DNA from: an uncultured Clostridium sp.
GTDB taxonomy: Bacteria; Bacillota; Clostridia; Clostridiales; Clostridiaceae
Length of the DNA: 64,000 nucleotides
Assembly (NCBI GenBank): GCA_900543325.1
Contig: UQQU01000002.1
Span: forward strand, 1-64,000
Reading direction: 5' to 3'
In this document: positions 8,270 to 16,335 of the stretch, one piece after another
How the letters are laid out: every line of letters begins with the position of its first letter
Numbering within the stretch: the stretch's first letter is position 1
Notes under the pieces: model-generated
Database searches by the model: none
Told to the model about the DNA's origin: nothing
Seen by the model: the letters and a program-made list of their open reading frames with translations, nothing else
Made by a program: the position numbers and the translations under genes

Positions 8270-8712
8270 CTAAATTGTTCGTTGAAGCTTGAATGTGGTG
8301 ATGGCGAAAAATTGATTATATAATCTCCAGGAAGGAATATAATTTCACTAAGAATTTATATTATTATTTCCATAAAATCTGCTAAAGCTTCGAAAGTCAT
8401 TTCATTCCCTCAGCTTCTTAACGCAGATTTTATTCCAATAATAATTAAATTCTAAAGTTCATTATATAATCTTCCCTCCGATAATATAATCAATTTTTCT
8501 TCTATCACTAGATTTAAGCTAAAAGTACAATTTTCTAAGTTCTTCCCCTTGAAGATAACGACTTCTGATATATTTAATCTGAAAACTTATTAACTAAAAA
8601 TACTTTAACTTTGATAAAATAAAACACCTTCAAGTAAAAATATAAATTCTAGGCGAAAATTTCACAGTTCCCGGAAAATAAATATTTCATTTTTTCGCTT
8701 CCGTGTGGTGCA
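8270..8712. repeat. Structured intergenic repeat element, copy B (rearranged)
   Basis: Second copy of the element at 1138-1650. Block 1 is at 8270-8343, block 2 at about 8478-8621 and block 3 at 8641-8697 (one mismatch to copy A over 57 nt). It lacks the 233-nt private segment of copy A, so only the right arm of that hairpin remains. In exchange, a 134-nt segment (8344-8477) with its own long hairpin splits the conserved AAAAATTGATTATAT stem. As in copy A, its right end lies immediately before the 3' end of a minus-strand gene, here gshF. Confidence 0.75.
8351..8453. repeat. Long hairpin inserted in repeat B
   Basis: The arms 8351-8382 and 8423-8453 pair almost perfectly (AGAATTTAT...AAATCTGC with GCAGATTT...TAAATTCT). 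Read on the minus strand, its tip has GCGTTAAGAAGCTG...GCTTTAGC, very close to the copy A tip read on the plus strand (GCGTAAAGAAGTTG...ACTTTAGC), although the arms differ. Confidence 0.65.
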
Positions 8713-8715
8713 CTC

Positions 8716-11013
8716 TTAAATTAATTCTAATAATTTTAAAACATGAGTTGCGATTTTTCTTTCTTTTCCTTTGTATGGATATGAATGTATGTGGATTGCT
8801 GGATTGAAGTTTAATTCTATTATTGCATAATTGGTATTTTCATCACTATAATCTTCAAGCATCATATCAACACCACAAATTTTAGCTCCTGCTGCTTTAG
8901 CTGCATTTACTGCTATATCTTTAAACTTTTGTGGGATATCATCTGTATAATCTACGCTATCTCCACCTGTACTAATATTTGAATTTTCTCTTAAATATAC
9001 TATTTCATCCTTTTTAGGTACATAAGCAAAATTCTTTCCTTGTTGCTTTAAGAATAACTCAGCATTTTCTTCTAGCCTTATTTTTTCAAGAGGTGTTACA
9101 TACCCCTTACCACGCAATGGATCTTGATTTTTAACTTCAACTAATTCTGTTATAGATTTTTCTCCATCACCAATAACATTAGCTGGAACTCTATGTAAAA
9201 TTCCTACTACCTCATCATTTATAACTAAAAATCTATATTCTTTTCCTTTAATAAATTCTTCTATAAGAACTGTATTATCATTTTTAAATGCTATTTCAAA
9301 AGCATGAATTATATCTTCTAAATTTGTGCCCTCTGGGAAAATATTTATTCCTATACCAAAGTTAGTACTCTTTGGTTTTATTACGATAGGCTTATTAATA
9401 TAGTTACGTGCTTTTATTTTTGCATCTTCTATATTGTTAAATTCCTCACCCTTTGGAACCTTAACTCCTTTTTCTGCTAAAACCTTTTTAGTTACAGTTT
9501 TATTTTCCATAATTAATACAGAAACATAAGTATCTTTAGATGTTTTAGTTGCCTGTTTTACATACTCTATTTTTTCTCCTTTTTTAAGGGATATAAAATT
9601 CTCACTTCTATCAACTACATTTACAGTAATACCTCTTTTAATAGACTCTTTCATTAAAATTTGAGTTGATAGTTCTAAATCCTCATATCCTTCTAATTTA
9701 AATCTATTTTTATATGCAGATTCTTTATACATTTTTGCTAAATTTAAAAATGTATCAATATATCCCTCTTCTTTTATTTTTTCTGTTATTTTATATGCAT
9801 AAGTTAATTTACTATCTTTAACTTTAGCAATCATATTTTTAATTACATCTTCAAAACCTAAATTTAATTCATTGTTAATGCTCTTAATTTCATTAAGTAT
9901 TTCTAATCCAAAATCTATTCTATTTATACATTTTCCATCATGTTTTAACTCTATATTATCAATTCCATGTACAGCTATTAATTGTTGATTTTCTAAAGCT
10001 TCTTCTTGCCAGTTTTCAAAACCACTTTCTTCTTTAATTAATAAATAAATATTAAATACTTGTAAGAATTTTAAGTCATCTAAACTTATTCCACCCTTTT
10101 CAAATGGATTAATATCTATTGTTCTATATTCTAAATATCTTATTCCATCATTAAGTAATGATTCTTTAAAGTTCTTTGTATCACTTGGCTTTAATCTTAC
10201 TTGACTATATAATTCCTTATAATTTTCTATTAACTCATCTTTAATATATCTATCTATACTTTCTAAATACTCATTAACACTATTATAACTTGGGAATAAA
10301 TCTACTTTATTTTTATATCCACACTTTCCATTTCTATGGGATATTGCACCTAAGCTACTATATTCACTATGATTAACTTTTTTTAATGGACATTTGCAGC
10401 TATCAATAAAACTTTCATGTACAATTGGGGCTGCTCCAAGAAGATATACTATAAGCCATCTATATCTTAAGTAATTTCTAGCAACTTTTAAATAAATACT
10501 ATTTTTAAATTCCTTATAAGAAAGTTTCCTTTTACTATCTTCATATAATTTTTCAATTATAGATTCATCAAAAGAAAAATTATAATGAATTCCAGATATA
10601 AGTTGCTTTTTGCCACCATATTTAAGTAATAATTTCTCTCTATATTCTTGAGCTTCTTTACTATTATTATCAAACTTAGCTACTGGAATATCTTTATCAT
10701 CTGGTATTATACATGGCATTGAATCTGGCCATAAGTATTCATCTCCAATTTCCATTGCAACTATATCATATAATGCTCTTGTAAAATCATAAGTTTCTTT
10801 TATATCTGATAATGCTGGTGTTATAACTTCTATCTGACTTTCCGAAAAATCTGTTGTAATATATGGATTATGTGCTTTATCTCCAAACTCTTCTGGATGA
10901 TCACTTTTAGCTAAATATCCATTCTTATCTAATCTTAAAGCTTCTCTTTCAATACCAAAGTTTCCACTTAAAATTTCTTTACTAGAAAATAAATTTTTTA
11001 TTTTATTTAACAT
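8716..11013 (-). CDS. gshF: Bifunctional glutamate-cysteine ligase / glutathione synthetase (GshF)
   Basis: A 765-residue cytoplasmic enzyme making glutathione in two ATP-dependent steps. The N-terminal half is a glutamate-cysteine ligase (FGIEREALRL near residue 19, ISGIHYNFSF near 138, YLEYRTIDINPFE near 293). The C-terminal part (from about 490) is an ATP-grasp domain: PIVIKPKSTNFGIGI, VLIEEFIKGKEYRFLVI, GVDMMLED, IIELNFNPAIHIHSYP. This fusion is the GshF/GshAB form found in some Firmicutes. The length is typical. It overlaps the end of the MATE gene by 11 nt, so they share a transcript. RBS AAGGAG, 11 nt before the ATG. Repeat B starts just after its stop. Confidence 0.93.
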   Translation of the reverse strand: MLNKIKNLFSSKEILSGNFGIEREALRLDKNGYLAKSDHPEEFGDKAHNPYITTDFSESQIEVITPALSDIKETYDFTRALYDIVAMEIGDEYLWPDSMPCIIPDDKDIPVAKFDNNSKEAQEYREKLLLKYGGKKQLISGIHYNFSFDESIIEKLYEDSKRKLSYKEFKNSIYLKVARNYLRYRWLIVYLLGAAPIVHESFIDSCKCPLKKVNHSEYSSLGAISHRNGKCGYKNKVDLFPSYNSVNEYLESIDRYIKDELIENYKELYSQVRLKPSDTKNFKESLLNDGIRYLEYRTIDINPFEKGGISLDDLKFLQVFNIYLLIKEESGFENWQEEALENQQLIAVHGIDNIELKHDGKCINRIDFGLEILNEIKSINNELNLGFEDVIKNMIAKVKDSKLTYAYKITEKIKEEGYIDTFLNLAKMYKESAYKNRFKLEGYEDLELSTQILMKESIKRGITVNVVDRSENFISLKKGEKIEYVKQATKTSKDTYVSVLIMENKTVTKKVLAEKGVKVPKGEEFNNIEDAKIKARNYINKPIVIKPKSTNFGIGINIFPEGTNLEDIIHAFEIAFKNDNTVLIEEFIKGKEYRFLVINDEVVGILHRVPANVIGDGEKSITELVEVKNQDPLRGKGYVTPLEKIRLEENAELFLKQQGKNFAYVPKKDEIVYLRENSNISTGGDSVDYTDDIPQKFKDIAVNAAKAAGAKICGVDMMLEDYSDENTNYAIIELNFNPAIHIHSYPYKGKERKIATHVLKLLELI

Positions 11014-12325
11014 CTTTATAATTTCTCCTTATCTTAATTAGATATATAGAATAGGCTGCTATTCCCTTTAATATACTTGAAATAGCTATACTCCACCATA
11101 TCCCAGTAATTCCAAGACTCTTCATCAGTATTAAAGCCATTGGAATTCTTAAAACTGTAAACACAATACTAATTGTAGCTGGTATTTTAGGCATTCCTAA
11201 ACCTGTAAAAAATCCATTAGATACCATTTCTATTGTACTAAAGCTCTGGGAAAATGCAACCGCTTGTAAATAACCACTAGCTATTAAAATGGTATTCTCC
11301 TCTCTAATAAACAATCTTATAATTGGTTCTTTAAAGACAATAAAAACTATAGACATAATCATTGAATAAATAATTCCTAATAATAATGCAGTATAATACC
11401 CTTGCTTTATTCTTTTAAATTTATTAGCACCAAAATTTTGACCTGTAAAACTTGATATTGCTCCATTTAATCCACCAATAACCATATAGGTTATTGATTC
11501 AATTTGTAAACCTATTTTTTGTGCTGCAATTGAATTTGTCCCAAATATAGCAATTATCTTAGCTAAAATTATATTAACTATTGTAAATAGTATTCTTTGA
11601 AATGCCATAGGAAAACCTAGTCTTACAATGTCTAGTATTTTTTCTTTATCAACTCCTATGCTCTTATCATAATGTAATATTCCATTTGATTTTATTTTAT
11701 ATAATACAAACATTACTATATTTGATATTAATGTTGCTACTGCTGCACCTAAAACCCCTAACTTAAATACATAAATAAATACTGGATCTAAAATTATATT
11801 CATTATCATTCCTATAGCATTTATCTTAAAGGAATCTCCATTATTTCCAAAACTACTAAATATTCTTGTATATAGAGAATTGAAAAATGCAAAAAATAAA
11901 ATTGGTGCATTTATAGCTAAGTAATAATATGAATTTCTTTCTACAAACTCATTATTAAGACTTAAAAATGAAATAAAACTTCTTCCTAAAACTATTAAAG
12001 TTAACGTATATATTATTGCTATAATAAAATTTATTGCTATTCCTGAATTAATATATTGCTTTACTTCCTTATTATCCTTTCGTCCAATAGCATGTGAAAC
12101 CTTTATTCCTGTTCCTATAACAACTAATGAATTAATGGAATATCCTAATCCAATAAAAAAGCTTGATGATCCTATGCTTGCTACAGCATCACTTCCTAAT
12201 CCACCTACCCATAGCATATCTATTAAGTTATAAGTAAATTGTAATAATGAGCTACCCATAATAGGTAATGCTAAAGCTGTAAGTACATTAATAACTTTTC
12301 CTTGTGTTAAGTCAATTTTTTTCAT
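11003..12325 (-). CDS. MATE-family multidrug/metabolite efflux transporter
   Basis: A 440-residue inner-membrane protein with about 12 hydrophobic segments in two internally similar halves (IMGSSLLQFTYNLIDMLWVG near the N-terminus and a matching FPMAFQRILFTIVNIILAK near residue 230), the pattern of MATE cation-coupled exporters. GGAG lies 6 nt before the ATG. It is first in an operon with gshF. The promoter carries a 12-2-12 palindrome of the ArsR/SmtB type, and an ArsR gene lies just upstream on the same strand. The exported substrate is unknown. The context hints at a thiol or metalloid link. Confidence 0.9.
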   Translation of the reverse strand: MKKIDLTQGKVINVLTALALPIMGSSLLQFTYNLIDMLWVGGLGSDAVASIGSSSFFIGLGYSINSLVVIGTGIKVSHAIGRKDNKEVKQYINSGIAINFIIAIIYTLTLIVLGRSFISFLSLNNEFVERNSYYYLAINAPILFFAFFNSLYTRIFSSFGNNGDSFKINAIGMIMNIILDPVFIYVFKLGVLGAAVATLISNIVMFVLYKIKSNGILHYDKSIGVDKEKILDIVRLGFPMAFQRILFTIVNIILAKIIAIFGTNSIAAQKIGLQIESITYMVIGGLNGAISSFTGQNFGANKFKRIKQGYYTALLLGIIYSMIMSIVFIVFKEPIIRLFIREENTILIASGYLQAVAFSQSFSTIEMVSNGFFTGLGMPKIPATISIVFTVLRIPMALILMKSLGITGIWWSIAISSILKGIAAYSIYLIKIRRNYKDVK

Positions 12326-12385
12326 ATATTCTCCTTAAAATTATTTTTAGTTAATTAATAAAAATAATACTTATTATTTAACCAC

Positions 12386-12411
12386 TAAATATAGATAGTT
12401 ATCTATGTTTA
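12386..12411 (-). promoter_or_regulatory. Candidate ArsR operator (12-2-12 palindrome)
   Basis: The arms TAAATATAGATA (12386-12397) and TATCTATGTTTA (12400-12411) are inverted repeats with 11 of 12 positions paired and a 2-bp centre. This is the geometry of ArsR/SmtB operators. It touches the -10 of the MATE-gshF promoter, a repressing position. Confidence 0.6.
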
Positions 12412-12439
12412 ATATAGTTTTTTATTTTTTAATTGTCAA
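12411..12439 (-). promoter_or_regulatory. Promoter of the MATE-gshF operon
   Basis: Minus strand: perfect -35 TTGACA (12434-12439), 17-nt spacer, -10 TATATT (12411-12416). Confidence 0.7.
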
Positions 12440-12507
12440 CAGTCATAGTATTATCGAAAAAAATTCCTTAATACATCTCCCATAATTTTTTTATCTTTTA
12501 TAAAAAT

Positions 12508-12550
12508 AAAAGGGCCTCATAATAATTAAATTTATTATGATAACCCTTTT
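12508..12550 (-). terminator. Terminator downstream of the arsR-like gene
   Basis: AAAAGGG/CCCTTTT outer stem with an inner TCATAATAA/TTATTATGA stem. On the minus strand it runs into a T-rich stretch. It separates arsR from the MATE-gshF transcript. Confidence 0.7.
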
Positions 12551-12556
12551 GTGAAT

Positions 12557-12877
12557 TTAACAATCACAATTCGTGCTTTCTTCAATTATTAATTCTTTAT
12601 TGCTTAGCATTAATTCATTTAAAAACATTAATAACTCATTTGCATTATCTTTATTTAAGCTATAATAATTCCAAGTGCCCTCTTTTCTTAAGTTAACTAA
12701 TCCGCATTCTATTAGTACCTTCATATGATGAGATAATGTTGGTTGAGTAAATTTAAAGTGTTCTAACAACCTACAAGCACATCTCTCACCTAAAGATAAT
12801 ATATGAATAATTTGTAATCTATTAGAATCACTTAATGCTTTTAATATTTTTGCATTATTCTCATATTTACTATCCAT
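12557..12877 (-). CDS. ArsR/SmtB-family transcriptional repressor
   Basis: A 106-residue winged-helix metalloregulator. The recognition region TQPTLSHHMKVL (about 45-56) is typical. The segment ERCACRLL (Cys33, Cys35) corresponds to the ELCVCDL metal-binding box of arsenic/heavy-metal ArsR sensors. A further Cys58 and a C-terminal CDC (Cys104, Cys106) could complete a thiolate site. RBS GGAGG, 5 nt before the ATG. It lies 31 nt after plsC and may be co-transcribed with it. The palindrome in the next promoter downstream is its likely target. The effector (arsenite, cadmium, bismuth or other) is inferred only from the Cys pattern. Confidence 0.9.
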   Translation of the reverse strand: MDSKYENNAKILKALSDSNRLQIIHILSLGERCACRLLEHFKFTQPTLSHHMKVLIECGLVNLRKEGTWNYYSLNKDNANELLMFLNELMLSNKELIIEESTNCDC

Positions 12878-12908
12878 AACTCCTCCAATAAAACTACTTT
12901 AAATATTA

Positions 12909-13625
12909 TTATTCCCTAAATTCTTCTCTTAAATTACTAATTATTATTTTTCTAATATCTTCAGCTAGAGTCTTTTCTTCATCTCTTGTTAATCCATCAG
13001 TTTCTATAGCCTTACAAAATGTTACATTAACAGTAGACGGCTTAAATTTATTATTCTTTTCAAATGATGTGAATGCAGCATCTATTGTTACAGGTACTAT
13101 TGGCACCTTAGCTTTAATTGCTAGTTTTAAACTTCCCTTTTTAAAAGGAAGTGTTTTTCCATCTAAACTTCTAGTTCCCTCTGGGAATATCATCATTGAA
13201 TAGCCATCTTTTAAATTTTTTACTCCTTCATTAATTACTCTAACAGCATCCCTTGGATTTTGCCTATCTAAAGGTATGCATTTTCCTCTTGATAACCAAT
13301 AACTTAATATTGGAACCTTTAAAACCTCTTTTTTAGCTACAAATCCAACAAGCCTATCAGCTGAATAGAATATAGTTGGTATATCTAATATACTTGTATG
13401 ATTTCCTATAAAAACACATGGGCCTTCTGGTATATTTTCTTTTCCGTTAATTTTAATATCCATACCTATTATATTTATTGTAAACTTTGCCCATAAGTAC
13501 ATGCATTGTCTAACATACTCAGTTGCTTTCTCTATACCTTCCTTTTTCTTAATATGCTCATATTTAAATCCCTTTAATCTAGCATAAACCATATAAAAAA
13601 GGTATCTTATTCCTTTTATAATCAT
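12909..13625 (-). CDS. plsC: 1-acyl-sn-glycerol-3-phosphate acyltransferase
   Basis: A 238-residue membrane-associated acyltransferase making phosphatidic acid from lysophosphatidic acid in phospholipid synthesis. The HxxxxD catalytic motif is at His76-Asp81 (NHTSILD) and the substrate-binding FPEGTR at 147-152. The N-terminal hydrophobic stretch fits membrane attachment. Start: AGGGGG with 6-nt spacing precedes the ATG at 13625. The six codons upstream contain the RBS itself. Followed 31 nt later by the arsR-like gene. Confidence 0.92.
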   Translation of the reverse strand: MIIKGIRYLFYMVYARLKGFKYEHIKKKEGIEKATEYVRQCMYLWAKFTINIIGMDIKINGKENIPEGPCVFIGNHTSILDIPTIFYSADRLVGFVAKKEVLKVPILSYWLSRGKCIPLDRQNPRDAVRVINEGVKNLKDGYSMMIFPEGTRSLDGKTLPFKKGSLKLAIKAKVPIVPVTIDAAFTSFEKNNKFKPSTVNVTFCKAIETDGLTRDEEKTLAEDIRKIIISNLREEFRE

Positions 13626-13698
13626 ATACTTCCCCCTCTTCATTTGATTAAATTTATTATATCATTATTTTGCTGTCAATAACAAACTATTGGTATAA

Positions 13699-13728
13699 CA
13701 AAAAGAGTTGTTATAAAAACAACTCTTC
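13699..13728 (-). terminator. Terminator of the GH3 gene/operon
   Basis: AAAGAGTTGTT/AACAACTCTT stem. On the minus strand it is followed by a short T-run. It lies about 35 nt past the GH3 stop. Confidence 0.75.
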
Positions 13729-13761
13729 TTATATACTTTTATACTCTAGATATTTTAAAAA

Positions 13762-15888
13762 TTATAAAGATATTTCATATTCTAGTGGAGCCTTTTTTAA
13801 TAATTCTATGCTTCTAGTATCTGGTTGAGATACTCCAACAAACAGCTTAAACTTTTTGCTATCAACTAATCTATTCCCTTCATAATCAACAACTTCAAAT
13901 GCTCTTTTATTTAAACTCATTTTAATAGTTTTTGTTTCTCCACACTTTAAAGATACACGTTTAAAATTAGCTAAACTATAGTTTTTCACAGCATACTTTG
14001 ACTCTAAATCTTTGATATAACATTGAACTACTTCTTCAATATCATAATTCCCTGTATTTTTAATATCAATCTCTATATTAATATTATATTTATCTTGATT
14101 ATTTTTTACTTTTAAACTACTTAGTTCTACATTTGAATATGTTAATCCATACCCAAAAGAATATAAACTTTCATCCTTCATATATCTATAAGTTCTATTT
14201 TCCATTGAGTAATCTTCAAAATCTGGTAAATTTTTAGTATCCTTATAAAATGTAATTGGAAGCTTTCCACTTGGTGATACTTTTCCAAATAATATTTCTG
14301 ATACTGCTTGCCCTCCATGACTTCCTGGATACCAAGCATTTAAAATTGCTGCACATCTATCATCTACATTATTAAAAGTTAATGCACTTCCTGTCCCTAA
14401 AACTACAATAACTGGTGTTCCTGTAGCAATTATACTTTCTAGTAATTCTTGTTGCTTTCCAGGTAAATTTAAATCACTCTTATCTCCAGCAGCTTCACTA
14501 TTCCCAGTATCACCTTGTTCCCCCTCAATAGTTGAATCTAACCCTAAACACATTATTGCTACATCAGCTTTTTTAGCTACAGAAATAGCTTCTGATAATC
14601 TATCATTAGGTAATGATAATGCACCAACCTTTTCCTTATATAAATGGCATCCTTCAGAGTAATAAACCCTAATATCTTCACCTACTTCAGCATGTATACC
14701 TTCTAAGATAGTAGTGTACTTTGATGCTGTACCATGATAATTACCATTGAGCATTATTTTACTATCTGCATTAGGCCCAATAACTGCAATAGATTTAAGT
14801 TTTGATTTATCTAAAGGTAATATACCATTATTCTTTAATAAAACCATAGATTTTCTTGCAGCTTCTAATGATAATTGATTATTTTCTTTTGAATCATTTG
14901 ACTCATAAGGTATTTCATCATATTCACAATCATCATCAAACATACCAAGCCTTATTCTAGTTGCCATTAATCTCTCAGCTGCTATAGTTATATCCTCTTC
15001 AGTTACTAACCCTTCTTTATAAGCTAACATCATTTGTAAATAAACATTACCACAGTTTAAATCACATCCATTTTTTATTGCAAGTGCTGCTGATTGCGTT
15101 GCAGTACTAGTTACTTTATGATTCATATGAAAATCTACAATTGCCCAACAATCTGAAACAACATGTCCTTTAAAACCCCATTTTCCTCTTAAAATATCAA
15201 CTAATAATGTTTTACTTCCACAGCAAGGCTCTCCATTAGTTCTATTATATGCTCCCATTACAGACTCTACATCTGCTTCCTTTATGCATGCTTCAAATGC
15301 TGGTAAATATGTTTCATATAAATCTTTATTATTAGTAACAGCATTAAATTCATGCCTTACACCTTCTGGCCCACTATGCACTGCAAAATGCTTTGCGCAT
15401 GCAGCAGTTTTTAGATATTTACCATCGCCCTGTAACCCTTTAACAAAAGCAACTCCTAATCTTGATGTTAAATATGGATCCTCCCCATATGTTTCTTGAC
15501 CTCTTCCCCATCTTGGATCTCTAAATATATTTACATTTGGCGACCAAAGAGTTATTCCTTTATAAATATCTCTATCATCATTTTTTGAAAACTCATTATA
15601 CTTTGCACGAGCTTCAGTTGAAACGACATCTGCAACCTTTTCTAAGAACTCATCATCAAATATTGCTGCAAGTCCAATTGCCTGTGGAAAAACAGTTGCT
15701 GTGCCAGCTCTTGCAACTCCATGTAACCCCTCATTCCACCAATTATATCTAGGAATATTTAACCTTTCATTAGCTGGTGCATTATATGTTAATTGTTCTG
15801 CTTTTTCTAATAATGTCATTTTTCCAACTATTTCTTTTGCTCTTTCCAAAGCCTCTTCATGTGTAATTTTTACTTTTCTATTTATCAT
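13762..15888 (-). CDS. GH3 glycoside hydrolase, probable beta-xylosidase
   Basis: A 708-residue leaderless, hence intracellular, glycoside hydrolase family 3 enzyme. The substrate-domain signature WNEGLHGVAR (51-60) is typical of xylan-active GH3 beta-xylosidases. The nucleophile is Asp246 in HVVSDCW. The second alpha/beta domain (about 370-560) carries the EGEQGDTGNSE acid/base region, and a fibronectin-III-like domain ends the protein. Start: the ATG at 15888 is chosen because AAGGAG precedes it by 7 nt. The ATG two codons earlier is too close to the RBS. It is last in the uxaC'-aguA-uxuA'-kdgK' operon, 55 nt after the kdgK remnant. It probably removes terminal xylose after GH67 has removed glucuronate. 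A beta-glucosidase activity is not excluded. Confidence 0.88.
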   Translation of the reverse strand: MINRKVKITHEEALERAKEIVGKMTLLEKAEQLTYNAPANERLNIPRYNWWNEGLHGVARAGTATVFPQAIGLAAIFDDEFLEKVADVVSTEARAKYNEFSKNDDRDIYKGITLWSPNVNIFRDPRWGRGQETYGEDPYLTSRLGVAFVKGLQGDGKYLKTAACAKHFAVHSGPEGVRHEFNAVTNNKDLYETYLPAFEACIKEADVESVMGAYNRTNGEPCCGSKTLLVDILRGKWGFKGHVVSDCWAIVDFHMNHKVTSTATQSAALAIKNGCDLNCGNVYLQMMLAYKEGLVTEEDITIAAERLMATRIRLGMFDDDCEYDEIPYESNDSKENNQLSLEAARKSMVLLKNNGILPLDKSKLKSIAVIGPNADSKIMLNGNYHGTASKYTTILEGIHAEVGEDIRVYYSEGCHLYKEKVGALSLPNDRLSEAISVAKKADVAIMCLGLDSTIEGEQGDTGNSEAAGDKSDLNLPGKQQELLESIIATGTPVIVVLGTGSALTFNNVDDRCAAILNAWYPGSHGGQAVSEILFGKVSPSGKLPITFYKDTKNLPDFEDYSMENRTYRYMKDESLYSFGYGLTYSNVELSSLKVKNNQDKYNINIEIDIKNTGNYDIEEVVQCYIKDLESKYAVKNYSLANFKRVSLKCGETKTIKMSLNKRAFEVVDYEGNRLVDSKKFKLFVGVSQPDTRSIELLKKAPLEYEISL

Positions 15889-15943
15889 ACTCATTCTCCT
15901 TACCTTTATCAAATATACCTTAATTATTTATTTATATAAAATA

Positions 15944-16120
15944 TTAACGATTTATTAATCCATCATTTTTACTTTTCATAATATTTGTTACATCTATTTC
16001 AGATGCTATATTAAAATCACCTTTAATAGTATGTTTTATAGCTGATGCTGCAACCGCAAACTCTAAAGAATTTTCTAAACAATACTTTCTCAATATTCCA
16101 TGCAAAAATCCCGCTGCAAA
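15944..16120 (-). pseudogene. kdgK: Remnant of 2-keto-3-deoxygluconate kinase, C-terminal 58 codons
   Basis: In the frame ending at 15944 the minus strand encodes AAGFLHGILRKYCLENS followed by LEFAVAASAIKHTIKGDFN, the typical C-terminus of PfkB-type KDG kinases, up to a normal stop. The preceding ~250 codons, including the GAGD catalytic motif, are missing. The fragment is joined directly to codon 68 of the uxuA remnant by a deletion, so it has no start. It marks a former glucuronate branch in this operon. Confidence 0.8.
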
Positions 16121-16323
16121 TTAACACTTTCTATTCCTACTAACCTAATTCCATTACTCTCAACAGTTTCTTTTAATTTAATTATTTCTTCTAACGGCCA
16201 TACTTCTCCAGCTGGTATATGATGTAAAGCAGATATTACACCTTCAACTCCTGGTATTTGACGTATTTGATCTAACTTTACGCTATCTTCTTCTTGACCA
16301 AACCATCTCAAAGTCATTCTCAT
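16090..16323 (-). pseudogene. uxuA: Remnant of mannonate dehydratase, N-terminal 68 codons
   Basis: Residues 1-68 (MRMTLRWFGQEEDSVKLDQI, then IPGVEGVISALHHIP and VWPLEEI) match the N-terminus of UxuA, which normally has about 350 residues and dehydrates D-mannonate. At about 16120 the frame enters the kdgK remnant out of phase and stops after nine foreign residues. A good RBS (AGGGGG, 8-nt spacing) survives, so a useless 77-residue peptide could still be made. It starts 12 nt after the aguA stop. A single deletion of more than 1.5 kb between uxuA and kdgK explains the structure. Confidence 0.85.
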
Positions 16324-16335
16324 TTATATTTCCCC

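Noticed and set aside
15284..15958. Plus-strand open frames across the GH3 gene
   Set aside because: They are shadows of the GH3 coding strand, lacking RBSs and recognisable domains.
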